Made by a program: the position numbers and the translations under genes | In this document: piece after piece, positions 1 through 9,455 of the stretch | How the letters are laid out: each line of letters starts with the position of its first letter | Numbering within the stretch: the stretch's first letter is position 1 | The notes under the pieces: model-generated | What the model was told of the DNA's origin: nothing | The model's database searches: none | The model's input: only the letters and a program-made list of their open reading frames with translations | Origin: Aplectana chamaeleonis | Lineage: Eukaryota; Nematoda; Chromadorea; Rhabditida; Cosmocercidae | Length of the DNA: 64,000 bases | NCBI GenBank assembly: GCA_029168955.1 | Contig: JAPDOI010000709.1 | Location: forward strand, 1-64,000 | Direction: 5' to 3'

Positions 1-1113
1 TGGCTGAGCATGGGCTCCAGGCTACCCGTATCCAGAATCTTAAAATGTGTACCATCCCACTCTGGATATTCTCTTCGTTTGCTGTAAGAAACGTAATCAG
101 TTGTGAGTTGCTAGTTCGCCTACTACTTGCATTTTGATGCAGATTCAGGGATGTTACTAATATTTGGGTAAATTTTTATGTCTTCCCTTTTAGCCGACTT
201 TCATCCGAGTATTTCTGGTGGTCTTTGGATTCCTGATATGCTAGTCCCGGATCCATATTTCATCCTGCCAGTTGCCGTTGGACTTTTCGGTTTTCTAAAC
301 CTCTATGTGAGTTGTTTTTGAGCTTCCTTTGGTAACCGTTGTTCTTCGTCTCATACATCTAAATGCTCAGTCGCAACGGAAGATTTATCCGATTGCAATG
401 AACACATGGAGAACGAGATCATACGATTTTGCTCTTGGTTTTTTCACATTGTTTGCCGTGACCATCATGTCTCAACTTCCAGCGGTGAGTTGCTGTGGTT
501 ACGACCCAGTCTTTCTTGTTCGCAAATACATTGTTTTCAGTGCATTCCACTCTACTGGCTTTCCGTTTCGGTATCTGGCCTAGTTCAAGCTCAGTTATTA
601 CGCCATCCCAGTGTCAAAAAAGTGTTTGGTATAAGCCGACTACCGACGGATTCTCGAACTCCATTTAGAGATATCTTTTTATCTAGGCGCAGTAGATTAT
701 AAGTATTCGGTTGGCAAGCTAAAAAATTTCGTTCGACGAATTCGCGATGTATTTTTTGCAAAAGTTATCCGCTCTTCTCACTACTAGGAGTCTTTCGCAG
801 CCGACTGGCAAGTTCGATTTCGACCGAATAGTATAACTGAGTTGATAGTTGTTTGCTGCCTACATTCGAATGCCTAGGTTTTTGCGTTTCTTGCTATCGC
901 TACCTTTCAGAGATCATATGTGTATATCAAAATTCTCGTTCTGAGACGCTAGCTTCCTGAGATCAAGTTTACCAGTTGACTGGCAGTCGAAGCGTATAGA
1001 GAAGACACATAGCAGGATATGAATGCCTTCAGAGATTTTTTAGAATGCGTTTGGTACTGCTCGATTGCTAAAGAATTACTACACCTCTAATTGGTAGCTG
1101 TAGGCTACTAGCT
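1..1113. other. Unassigned sequence, no gene recognised
   Basis: Open frames here are short and overlap on both strands without recognisable motifs. I see no tandem or inverted repeat and no coding segment I can support. It may be old decayed repeat or plain intergenic DNA. Confidence 0.5.
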
Positions 1114-1115
1114 TA

Positions 1116-1505
1116 AAGGCAGTGCTCGCGATGATTCTCGTCCCCGAGTTTTTCACATAAAACAATGCGTTGGCCACCAAGTGTTATCAAAATTGCGAAA
1201 ACACGGGCAGAAACGGACTAAAACGTCTTATTTCAGTGACATTCTCTGGACTGAACTAGTTGTCCGGTTGAATGAACGTGTTCATGGTGATTGTCACCGG
1301 TGAAAAATGGGGTCAATCTATGGCGGGAGAATATTTTACTCAAAATAGTATTAGTTAGGGTCCGAAGAAAAGAACGGAGCAATATAAAGTAGACGTTTGC
1401 CAAGGACGGGTCCACAAAAGATTTCATTGCCACAGCAAGCAGTTCCTGTGAGAGTAAGGAGGCGGTGTGAGAGTAGTAGATTTCGTGTACTTCTGGTGCG
1501 CTTCA
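1116..1505 (+). repeat. Family A MITE, right end missing
   Basis: Begins AAGGCAGTGCTCGCGATGAT after TA at 1114-1115. It aligns along its length with the complete A copies at 39757-40235 and 60105-60590, sharing blocks such as AACAATGCGTTGGCC and GGACGGGTCCACAAAAG. The last ~100 bp and the right TIR are missing: similarity stops after the TACTTCTGGTGCGC block. No coding capacity. Confidence 0.85.
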
Positions 1506-1637
1506 AATAACCCTCAGAGAATGATTCTGAGACAATCTATCATAGAAATCCGTAAATCTAGAAAGTGGCGTTTTTCCCTCGAAATTCCCCCCTGTTGGGA
1601 AGCTTCGAGCGAATAAGACCGAAAACTTTGGAAAATA

Positions 1638-1837
1638 CAGTGCGTTCGGAAATGATAGGGACACCTCTAAAAAATGAGATTTTCAAAAAATTTCTGTTAA
1701 CGGTGATGAATACTGTTCATCAATGAATTCAGCGTGATAAAAAACCTCTGTTCGCAACTTCCTTGAAACCGTGCCTAATTTCATAAGATTTTTCCTTTAC
1801 ATTCAGAAAATTTTACCGTTCGGAAATGATAGGGACA
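1638..1837 (+). repeat. Left terminal region with direct repeat pair (IR/DR type)
   Basis: The outer repeat at 1638-1665 begins CAGTGCGTTCGGAAATGATA. An inner copy, CGTTCGGAAATGATAGGGAC plus A, lies at 1817-1837 in the same direction about 175 bp inside. In Tc3 and Sleeping Beauty the transposase HTH domains bind paired repeats of this kind; that role is inferred here from layout. Confidence 0.9.
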
Positions 1838-1936
1838 TCTTGCAAAAAATGGAATTTTTCACTTTGAACAAAATTTCCCGTTAGAAGTTCACTATATGAA
1901 CGCAACACGAGGACACCCAACATCTTTATTCCAATC

Positions 1937-2982
1937 ATGGGCCGTGGTACATCGCTTACTGTTTCCGAACAAGTCCAAATACGTGCCCTTAACGCTGCCG
2001 GGCTGAGCCAACGTCTAATTGCCTCCCAGCTCGGACGTTCCCCCAACTGCATCAGCCAGTTCCTACGAGATCCAGACTCTTACGGCTTGGCGAAGAGTCC
2101 TGGACGCCCAAGAAAGGTCAGCGGCAGGGATGCACGGAGGATAAGCCGACTCTGCTCAAACAGTAGTCTGTCTCTCAACCAAGTGAGGGCTCAGTTGCCG
2201 CTCAATGTGTCGAAGACTACTGTTTGGAGCGTCGTAAACGCAGACGAAAACATCGTCCGCCAAGTGATGATGAAGGCTCCATCACTCTCAGAAGCCTACA
2301 AAGTAGCTCGACTCCGGTTTGCAAGGAACAACATGGCAACAGACTGGTCAGAGGTATGGGATTCTCTAAAAACCCGATAAATTCAAAAGATAAAGGCGAC
2401 ATGTTCCAGGTAATTTTCTCCGACGGAAAGAAGTTTGACCTTGATGGACCTGACGGTGCTCGATGCTACTGGAGAGATCTTCGCAAGAATCCGATGGTAT
2501 TTAGTCGAAGAAATTTTGGAGGCGGTTCGCTGATGCGTTGGGGAGCATTCTGCAGCGAAGGTGTTTTGGAAATCGCCTTCACTTCGTGTCGGATGGATTC
2601 GGAGGAGTATCAAGAAACATTGCATGCGCATCTTCTGCCGTTCTTCACTGGAAACAGGCGTCAACGCTACATTTACCAGCGAGATAACGCTGCGGTCCAT
2701 GTCTCCAGATCCACAAAGGCGTGGCTTCAACAAAACCGAGTTCGCGTGATGGAATGGCCCGCGTGTAGTTCTGACTGCAACCCGATAGAGAATATCTGGG
2801 GCATAATTGTGCGCCAAATTTACGCGAATAACAAGCAGTATGGGACCGTATACGAGCTAAAGGCCGCTGTACTCGAAGCCTGGAGAATTTTGGATAAAAA
2901 TGTGATATCCAATTTGATCACTTCTATGCCGAATAGAATTTTTGAATTGATTTCTAACTCTGGAGGTGCGATATCATATTAG
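1937..2982 (+). CDS. Tc3-like DDE transposase (two exons)
   Basis: Cut-and-paste transposase expected to bind the element's TIRs in the nucleus and integrate at TA. Exon 1 is 1937-2353 (139 codons) and exon 2 is 2410-2982 (190 codons plus TAG), giving 329 residues, a usual length for the family. Residues ~8-50 form a paired-like first HTH. GRPRK at 56-60 is the conserved AT-hook-like linker. Residues ~65-115 fit the second HTH. The catalytic domain has D144 in VIFSDGKKF, D231 in YQRDNAAVH and E266 in NPIENIWG, with 34 residues between the last two (DD34E). GPDG after the first D is typical. The residue after D144 is G where many relatives have E. A TATA-like CTATATG lies about 45 bp before the ATG. 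The start is the first ATG and opens with the usual basic MGRG. All key residues are present. Confidence 0.93.
2354..2409 (+). other. 56-nt phase-0 intron in the transposase
   Basis: Unspliced, the first frame stops at 2378-2380 (TGA read as CGA TAA) and the catalytic half lies in another frame. A GT at 2354-2355 and an AG at 2408-2409 (TTCCAG acceptor) remove exactly the frame break and join ...DWSE to VIFSDGKKF, the sequence expected in Tc1/mariner proteins. The size fits a short nematode-type intron. Proof would be a spliced transcript. Confidence 0.85.
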
Positions 2983-3029
2983 ATTTCATGTATGTGTTGA
3001 TCCTTGTTTGATAATTTTTTTTTTGATAG

Positions 3030-3229
3030 TGTCCCTATCATTTCCGAACGACGAATAATGTGATAATTTAAAATAAAATATTACGTTATTATGCTATTGT
3101 TATAGAAACAAGTAAACATAGGTTATTTACTTTGCTGAATTCATTTATGAGCATTACCGAACGCCGCACGCAATTTAAACATAAAGACTGTGGTTTTCAG
3201 GGGTGTCCCTATCATTTCCGAACGCACTG
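3030..3229 (-). repeat. Right terminal region with direct repeat pair
   Basis: The mirror image of the left end. The outer repeat is 3202-3229, ending CCGAACGCACTG. The inner copy is 3030-3050, reading TGTCCCTATCATTTCCGAAC plus G. The outer repeats match perfectly over 28 bp after reverse complementing. Confidence 0.9.
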
Positions 3230-3669
3230 TAGACTACTAAACCACATATTCTTGATCAGCGTCCCGAAAAACTCCCCCCGGGAGAATTTAAGTCAAATGT
3301 GGAACATTTTTCTGAAGCGCTTTCAGAACCCCTAATTGATGTAAATAACCGCCCAACCGAAAATCCGTACAAGTCCAAAACGCTATCAGTCTGCGCAAAG
3401 TTTGGAAAATGGGCTCCCCCCAAACTTTGCTCAGAGGGGTAGTTTTGGGCGCTGAACACAATTATGAGATCCGTTTCCGGATTTTTCAAAGACTAATGCG
3501 CGTTTTGAAAGGTACAAAAATCGCAGAAATTGACCGTTTTGGGCTTATAACTTCTCTGAACCTGCGGCTCGGGACCGGGTACTGCGCAGTTTTACTACAT
3601 ATGCCCAAGAGATACTAGCAATACTATTCGTTTCCGCAGATCCGAAATACGCTTTGCATACTTCCCTTG

Positions 3670-4743
3670 TTAATGTGAACAAAAGGATACTAAGATTACA
3701 GGAATAATCAAGTCAAGCAATTACGAATAAGTGAGCTGATCGCTTCTCAGATATTTGTGGGGAAGTTCCCGAGGACAATAGACCTGATTTGGTCGTTATC
3801 ACCTGGTCGAGGGGAGGGGGGCGAGACGTCCCTCCGGAAGGGTACGTCTAGCACCTCTCCCCTCGAATCATACACAACGATAAGGCGTTGGAAACAGTCG
3901 GTTCGGGGAGAGAACAAGGGAATTTCGCCTCACGGTTGTTCCCATATCCTCCCCCCGAGCATGATGAACGAGAAAGCAAACCCGCAGCGTATACGGTGAT
4001 GCAAACTGACTAGTCCCCAGGTGGTCTTCTTCTTCTCTGCAGCCACAGAGAGGGTTCTGTCATAGGTTCAGAAACTCGGCCACTAGCGTAGGGTTCGTCC
4101 ACAGATCCATTGTCGTTAATGTAGTCGGTCTAGGTGGTCTTGCACTTCGCAAGTTGAGGGGGCAGATTTGCCACTCAAGGACTGTGCAAGGTATCTCTGT
4201 CCGGATTTCAGGGGAGATAATGAGCTTCACTGTAACCTCACGTCAATGTTGAATATTTGTGGACCTATTCCAGCTTTTCAGGAACAGGGGACTGTTGAAA
4301 ACAGCGGGTTCTGGCCAAACTGATTTTTCATCAATCATCAAAAAACGGGAAAACCTGCAGTCGGGAGGTCGCGGGAAGACCTGCAGTTGGGAGAACAAGA
4401 GAACTCCTGCTGTTGGAACTTCCCCTATTACTCTGCTGTCGAGAGGTCCCCTTCGCCTCCCCCCCCCCAGTTCGGGGAAAGTTTCCCAGTTGTTTCGAGG
4501 GAAGTTCTGCTGTCGTTCTCGGGAACTTCCCCACGAATATCCGAGTTTATTTCACTGATATGCATCATCCTTCATAGCGGTCAATTCCTCCACGCTCAAA
4601 AATCAACGTAAACAAGGGAGGGCCTATTTTGGCTCAAAAACGCGGGTTTCGCGTCCTTTTAAATATTCGTTGCTATTCAGGGCACCAGACCTTCCGTAAA
4701 CCGTGGAGATATTAAAAGTGAAATTTATCGTGAACACTGCCTT
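3670..4743 (-). repeat. Family E MITE, inverted, split by a nested element
   Basis: Positions about 3670-3745 and 4546-4743 align with the reverse complement of the E copy at 55199-55775 (blocks ATCAAGTC, AAGTGAGCTGATCGCTTC, GGCACCAGACCTTCCGTAAA) and end ATCGTGAACACTGCCTT then TA at 4744. A second TIR element interrupts it. The E terminus beyond 3670 is not recognisable. Confidence 0.75.
3746..4545. mobile_element. Non-autonomous TIR element nested in an E MITE
   Basis: About 800 bp bounded by inverted repeats 3746-3774 and 4517-4545, consensus CTCRGATATTYGTGGGGAAG followed by TTCCCGAG, with two mismatches. The interior repeats GGGAAGTTCC-like words and C/G runs and has no coding frame I recognise. 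It interrupts an E copy, so it is the younger insertion. No clear target duplication is visible and the superfamily is unknown. Confidence 0.7.
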
Positions 4744-4747
4744 TAGA

Positions 4748-5273
4748 GTGTTTTTTCTCATCATATTACCCGGAGTTCATTGCACCAGGTAACAGCGCAG
4801 CGGCAGGATGCTGTGTGTAATGATCAGGCATACGCCGAGATGTCCTTCATTGCGACGCATTGGCCTGTGAGAAAATCTTCCATCCACCTCGTACAAATGT
4901 GCGGACCTATCGCTACGTAACATAGGATTGAAGGCGGTGTACAGTGATTAGCCCTCTTTTTTGTGCGCAGTCAACTCTAAATGGACTCGCAGTCGGTACG
5001 CCTAGGAAACATTAGGGTCTGTCACGAGGGCCAAATTTTACAACTAGATTAACTCTAATACTATCGTTACAACTAGGCGTAGCCTTTGAGCAAAATCAGG
5101 CTCCTGTAGGCGTTACGTCCCCTGCGTAAGACATAGTCCATAGCTACCTTCCAACATCAAGTTGCGCTGGGGGTTTATACCGTTAGCATTGTTATTGATT
5201 TCACTCCATAGCTACCACGGTAGTTGGCCTGCCGCTGATGTTGGCTGCATCATTGCTGCAGCCGTTATAAAAA
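4748..5273. other. Unassigned sequence
   Basis: No repeat, RNA gene or credible coding segment recognised. Confidence 0.45.
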
Positions 5274-5275
5274 TA

Positions 5276-5554
5276 CTGTGCTTATCTGGGCCAAATTCCG
5301 GTCCGCAATTGCTTCTCGACACGCTTCGCGGCCGCAAGCTCTCGAGTCGAAAGAGCTTCCAGCGCTGCAGCCGCCGATCCGCTGACTCTAGATGGGTTTT
5401 GGAAACTGGAAACTAAGAAAAATAGACGAAAATTGTGTGAAAAAGCCACATCGAGTCGGCTTTGACGCTGGAAACCCGAATGACTCGGGCGCGTGCGACC
5501 GCAAAGCGTGTCGAGACGCAATTGCGGACAGGAATTTGACCCAGAGAAGCACAG
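5276..5554. mobile_element. Palindromic MITE, TA-flanked (family P, copy 1)
   Basis: A 279-bp element with ends CTGTGCTT...AAGCACAG between TA dinucleotides. Arms of about 85-90 bp are inverted copies, including AAATTCCGGTCCGCAATTG and GACACGCTTCGCGGCC. A second copy lies at 9176-9453. No coding capacity; it would fold into a long hairpin. Confidence 0.88.
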
Positions 5555-5560
5555 TATTAT

Positions 5561-5690
5561 CACTATGGCCGGGATCATACATCCCGCGACGGCGACAGTG
5601 CATGTCAGGCATACTGATTTTCGGGCGATATTAATGGTGAACATAGCGTCGCGTCGCTCGTCGATGCAAGTATGATCCCGGTCTATAGTG
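5561..5690. repeat. Short element with ~20-bp inverted ends
   Basis: CACTATGGCCGGGATCATAC at 5561-5580 is matched in reverse complement at 5670-5690 with small differences. The interior shows no further pairing. It directly follows the P MITE. Confidence 0.55.
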
Positions 5691-5722
5691 TAGTCCGCCA
5701 AAAGTTTCACCTCTACTTACCA

Positions 5723-6118
5723 TTGAGAAGCGGTTGGTCGGAGACCATTGTCATGGAGCTCATTGCAGCACAACCGCTCTCGCTCAACCGGTGGCGAACG
5801 TGTTGTCTAGGAAATCATGCATACCGATCTCCTGGGGCCGTATGCAAGATTGCGCCGGTTGGGGCAGGGGCAGTGCAGTCGGCGCCCATGTCGTGCCCCA
5901 AGAGTCTTTCTCGCTCTGCCCCAGCTGCTCCGAGTTCATAGCTGGGGCGGCTAGGGCACAGCGATGGGGCGCGACATACTTGTATTTACTTGTGACCAAC
6001 CATGATAGACGTGTCCTGTCTTGTGAGCAACGGCGATCTTCAAAGGCGCCGACTGCACTGCCTCTGCCCCAAACCGGCGCAATCTTGCATACGGCCTCTG
6101 CCGACCGCTTCTCATTGA
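5723..6118. repeat. Foldback repeat
   Basis: Positions 5836-5886 are the inverted partner of 6045-6096 (GCCGTATGCAAGATTGCGCC and flanking GCAGTGCAGTCGGCGCC). The outer words GAGAAGCGGTTGGTCGG (5725-5741) and CCGACCGCTTCTC (6101-6113) also pair. About 95 bp sit in the left arm between the two paired blocks without a right-arm partner. Confidence 0.7.
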
Positions 6119-6121
6119 TAA

Positions 6122-7723
6122 GGGGCTATTCATACTCCTAACCTCCCGCTCTGCCAGAGCGGTCCGCGCGGACGAAGAGGTGAGTATGAATGAAATTTCA
6201 TGCCTCCCGCGCCTTCCGCTCCGACAGTGAAGTATGAATGACCCAGCGTCACCGCCATGCAGGAGGGGACGTGCTGCTTACTCAGAAATAAAATGAGCAA
6301 TGAGTGATACCGCTGTGAGAGATGAGAAGTTCTCTGTGAAGTTCTGGGGTCGTATTCGCCAACAACCCGCAGAGGGTAGTCGAAGGGAAGCGGAAGGGAT
6401 GATACCGCGCGCGGCAGATGAACAGATCGACCCACCTTACACGCTGTAAGATGGAAATGAACGTATTGATCGATTACCCTTCGAATTCCCGTGGACTTCC
6501 CTCCGAGAATATTGTGTAATTTTCTATTTTTCGTTCGATTCTTTTGCATTTTTAGTCTTGTTTTTAGCATAAGAATATTGAAAACTAATTTCCTTTGTTG
6601 CAGAACAACAGTATAACATGTTTTACTGGGTTTTATTCGTAGTTCTAGCAAATCGGCGCATTTAAAGCTCGTGTTCTGATTTTAAATTTTTAAAGTTTAG
6701 TTTCTGTCTCTTTTCAGAGGGATTACATTTTGTTAAATGTCACAAAAGTAAATAAAGAAGAAGTAAAGTAAAGAAAGAATTATAGTGGGAAAGAAAGACA
6801 GTAAAGAAAGAATTATAGTGCGAAAATAGAAAATCTCCTATAGAGCAGGTTTGCAAATTCGTAAAAACCTTTATATGACTTTTTAGTCACGTTTTCATTA
6901 CTCAGCGATCTTAGGGCACACAATGTTATAATTCAAGTATTATGAACAGTGGCTCATCAAATTAGACTTATTTTACCACAAATGGATCGGTCATTCAAAT
7001 TCAATATTCACATTTTGAAAAAAAATGAAACCTGGCAGAATAAAGATCGTTATTTTGCACACTGTATATAATACTTGGACATAAAGATGAGAGCCCGCAG
7101 CTCTCTGGATGATTAAGATGTGGCAAAAATCGCTTTTCAATTTTTTTTGGTAAAAATTCAATGAAACGTGCGAAAAAAAAACAGCAAAAAATTAATATTC
7201 ACAGTCAAAAATGTATAATCGTAACGAAAAAAGGATCTGAGTCACCAATGAAAAGGAAACAAAAGACAGAATCACACGGAAATTGAGATAATGAGGATTT
7301 AAGAAATCAAAATGAATGAATCTAACATCTCTTCCGTGCAATTTGCAATGAATTTCGCCGCGATGCGGCCAATTTTCCCGAGAAGCGATGCAAAAAACTT
7401 CCGGCGGTCGCGAGGAAAGCCAAGGGAGGTGAGAGGTGGCCGTGGAGCGCGCGTTTTGTATTGAAATTTCACCTCATTTACCCTTCGACTACCCGGCGGG
7501 TTATTGGCGAATACGACCCCTGAGGTGAACAGTGACTGATAATGCTATCAGATATGTGATATCGGATTTTTTTTTCGTTTTTCACAAATGAGTTTTGAGT
7601 GGAGTGTGAATCACTCAAACGGGGCGAAAGGCGCGGTAGAAGCTGGAGGCGTGGGAGGGATGAGACTCTTTGCCCGCGTGGACCACTCTGGCAGAGCGGG
7701 AGGTTAGGAGTATGAATAGCCCC
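6122..7723. mobile_element. 1.6-kb non-autonomous TIR element with layered inverted repeats
   Basis: The ends are GGGGCTATTCATACTCCTAA (6122 on) and its inverse at 7704-7723, and pairing continues to ~50 bp. A second inverted pair lies further in: 6351-6389 against 7481-7522, around GGGGTCGTATTCGCCAA and AGGGTAGTCGAAGGG. The AT-rich interior (about 6400-7470) has no coding frame I recognise. It resembles a deletion derivative whose autonomous partner is elsewhere. No convincing target duplication seen. Confidence 0.75.
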
Positions 7724-7726
7724 GAA

Positions 7727-8222
7727 GGCCCCTGTCAGAGTTGGTGCTATTTGCATCTGTAACCCACCAACATCACCAAAACACACCCAGTCAATACGTG
7801 TGATTAAAATGATGGGGTGAAGTTTAGAAAATCACCAGGTGTATCCGACTAGAGCTCACTGGAAGTGATAACGATGATTACGAGGCCAACAGGATCGCAC
7901 GTGTTCAGAGAAATAGTGAAGGAGAGAAAAGTGAAGAAAAGGAGGTAGCAGGGTGGATAGCTTCCTAGCGATACGCAATGTTTCATTATCGTCCCGCCCA
8001 CCCGGCGATTTTCTCACCTCCGTCATCCACGTATTACATGGATATTTACCACGTCAGCCACACCGGGTGATTTTCTCAACCTCACCCCATCATTTTAATC
8101 ACATGTATCGACCGGGTGGGTGTTGGGGGTGTCGGCTGGTGTTTTTTGCATCCAATTTCCAATGCATTCTGTGTGTATCGACCGGGCTGGATACGTCGGC
8201 TCAAGCAACTCTGACAGGGGCC
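7727..8222. mobile_element. Foldback element (family Q, copy 1)
   Basis: The outer ends GGCCCCTGTCAGAGTTG and CAACTCTGACAGGGGCC are perfect inverses. Further paired blocks include CATCATTTTAATCACA with TGTGATTAAAATGATG, and GGTGATTTTCTCAACCTCACC. A second, longer copy lies at 30510-31132. No coding capacity. Confidence 0.82.
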
Positions 8223-8307
8223 CAAGTAGAGGTGCGAAATTTGGTGGATTGGACTATACCATCATTTTACCCCTTGCCGACCTAAGACACGCTGCATACG
8301 TCAGTAA

Positions 8308-8399
8308 TTGAACGTTGTGCGCCAGCGTTTGAGCGTTGTGCGTCAGCGTTTCCGCGCCGTGATGTTTGCTGCAGGTTGTTAGCTATGGACGGAGCCTAA
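8308..8399 (+). repeat. Fragment of the CTATGGAC MITE (see 54844-55141)
   Basis: The run of GCGCCAGCGTTTGAGCGTT words ending GCTATGGACGGAGCCTAA matches the right part of the element at 54844-55141. The left half is not recognisable here. Confidence 0.55.
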
Positions 8400-9173
8400 T
8401 AGAGGTCTAGGGTATCCCGCCAATGCAACCACTTCTTTTTGTTATACTTGAGGTGAATCGGAGGTGAACCTAATTGTTCGAGCAGTGCATCGTAGTTGAC
8501 CCGAGTTCGCTGAGACATTCAGCGTCCAGCTTGCGATCAGTCTGATATGTGAGTCTGTGCACCATCCATCAACTGACCCACGAGGTAAGCCTGTTGACTG
8601 CCTATACTAACCCCATTGTTTCGCACGGTAAGTTTTTGTCGCTAATTTCGGCGCGCGATGAGTTCGCACTTTGGCCGTGATCATGGATTTCGCGACCGGG
8701 AGAGCTCTTGCCAGGCATGTCGATATGAGTGATAAACACGGTTTCTTTTCACTCGTTGTGGGGAATGTACTTCCTGTTTTTGGCCGACATACCGTGCATT
8801 CGTATGGGATCGAATTGACCGCGTTCTGCGCTTGAGCTTATTTGGGTTCAACTCTAATCGGGTTTTTGTGCGCGGAAGGAACGTGTCCTGAAGGCGGAAT
8901 ATTCTAGTGGCCTATTTCTGCGCTGGGTAATTCCCCACTTTTGTCTGAGAGATCCTAGAGAGTTCACAGGGTGGAATGCGTATCCATGACAGATGTAAAA
9001 ACGTGTAGCTCCAAAAGTAATGAAGTATTTAGTAATGCTGACGTTCAAACTTTTGTACTTGCTTCATGGTCTGAAAAAAGCACGCGTATTGTGGTATCCT
9101 TATCCGCCTAATTCAAAATTGGATGGTTTTGTCCTTTTACTCTTCCTGAATTTAGGTTCCTGAATTTTTGATT
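8400..9173. other. Unassigned sequence
   Basis: No repeat partner in the window, RNA gene or credible coding frame recognised. Confidence 0.45.
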
Positions 9174-9175
9174 TA

Positions 9176-9453
9176 CTGTGCTTCTCTGAGCCAAATTCCG
9201 GTCTGCAATTGCGTCTCGACACGCTTCGCGGCCGGACGCGCTCGAGTCAATCGAGTTCCCAGCGACAAAGCCGGCTCGATGTGGCTTTTTATACAGTTTT
9301 CTCCTATTTTGTTTGGTTTCCAGTTTCCAAAACCCACCTAGGGTCATTAGATCGGCTGCTGCGGCGCTGGAAACTCTTCCGACTCGAGAGCGTGCGGCCG
9401 CGAAGCGTGTCGAGACGCAATAGCGGACCGGAATTTGGTCCAGAGAAGCACAG
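9176..9453. mobile_element. Palindromic MITE, TA-flanked (family P, copy 2)
   Basis: 278 bp between TA 9174-9175 and TA 9454-9455, with ends CTGTGCTTCTCTG...CAGAGAAGCACAG. It shares both arms and the centre (GTTTCCAGTTTCCAAAACCC) with 5276-5554, in opposite orientation judged by the central segment. Confidence 0.88.
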
Positions 9454-9455
9454 TA

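Larger units (their letters stand above)
1638..3229 (+). mobile_element. Complete Tc3-like Tc1/mariner transposon
   Basis: A 1592-bp element with perfect 28-bp terminal inverted repeats (1638-1665 and 3202-3229) flanked by TA duplications at 1636-1637 and 3230-3231. Each end also carries an internal copy of the terminal motif (1817-1837 and 3030-3050), so each end has two binding-site-like repeats. Between them lies a transposase gene that is intact once a 56-nt intron is removed. The perfect TIRs, clean TA duplication and open reading frame suggest a young, possibly autonomous copy. Activity is not shown by sequence alone. Confidence 0.95.
1545..3620 (+). repeat. Family H dispersed repeat, split by the Tc3-like element
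   Basis: The left flank (about 1545-1637) and right flank (3230-3620) of the Tc3-like element join into one copy of a repeat also present at about 21700-22060 and, inverted, at about 35800-36400. Shared blocks include CGCCCAACCGAAAATCCG, CAAGTCCAAAACGCT and ACTTTGCTCAGAGGGGTA. The copy near 21.78 kb runs uninterrupted across the equivalent of the insertion point, which dates the transposon after the H copy. H has no clear ends and no convincing ORF. Confidence 0.75.
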
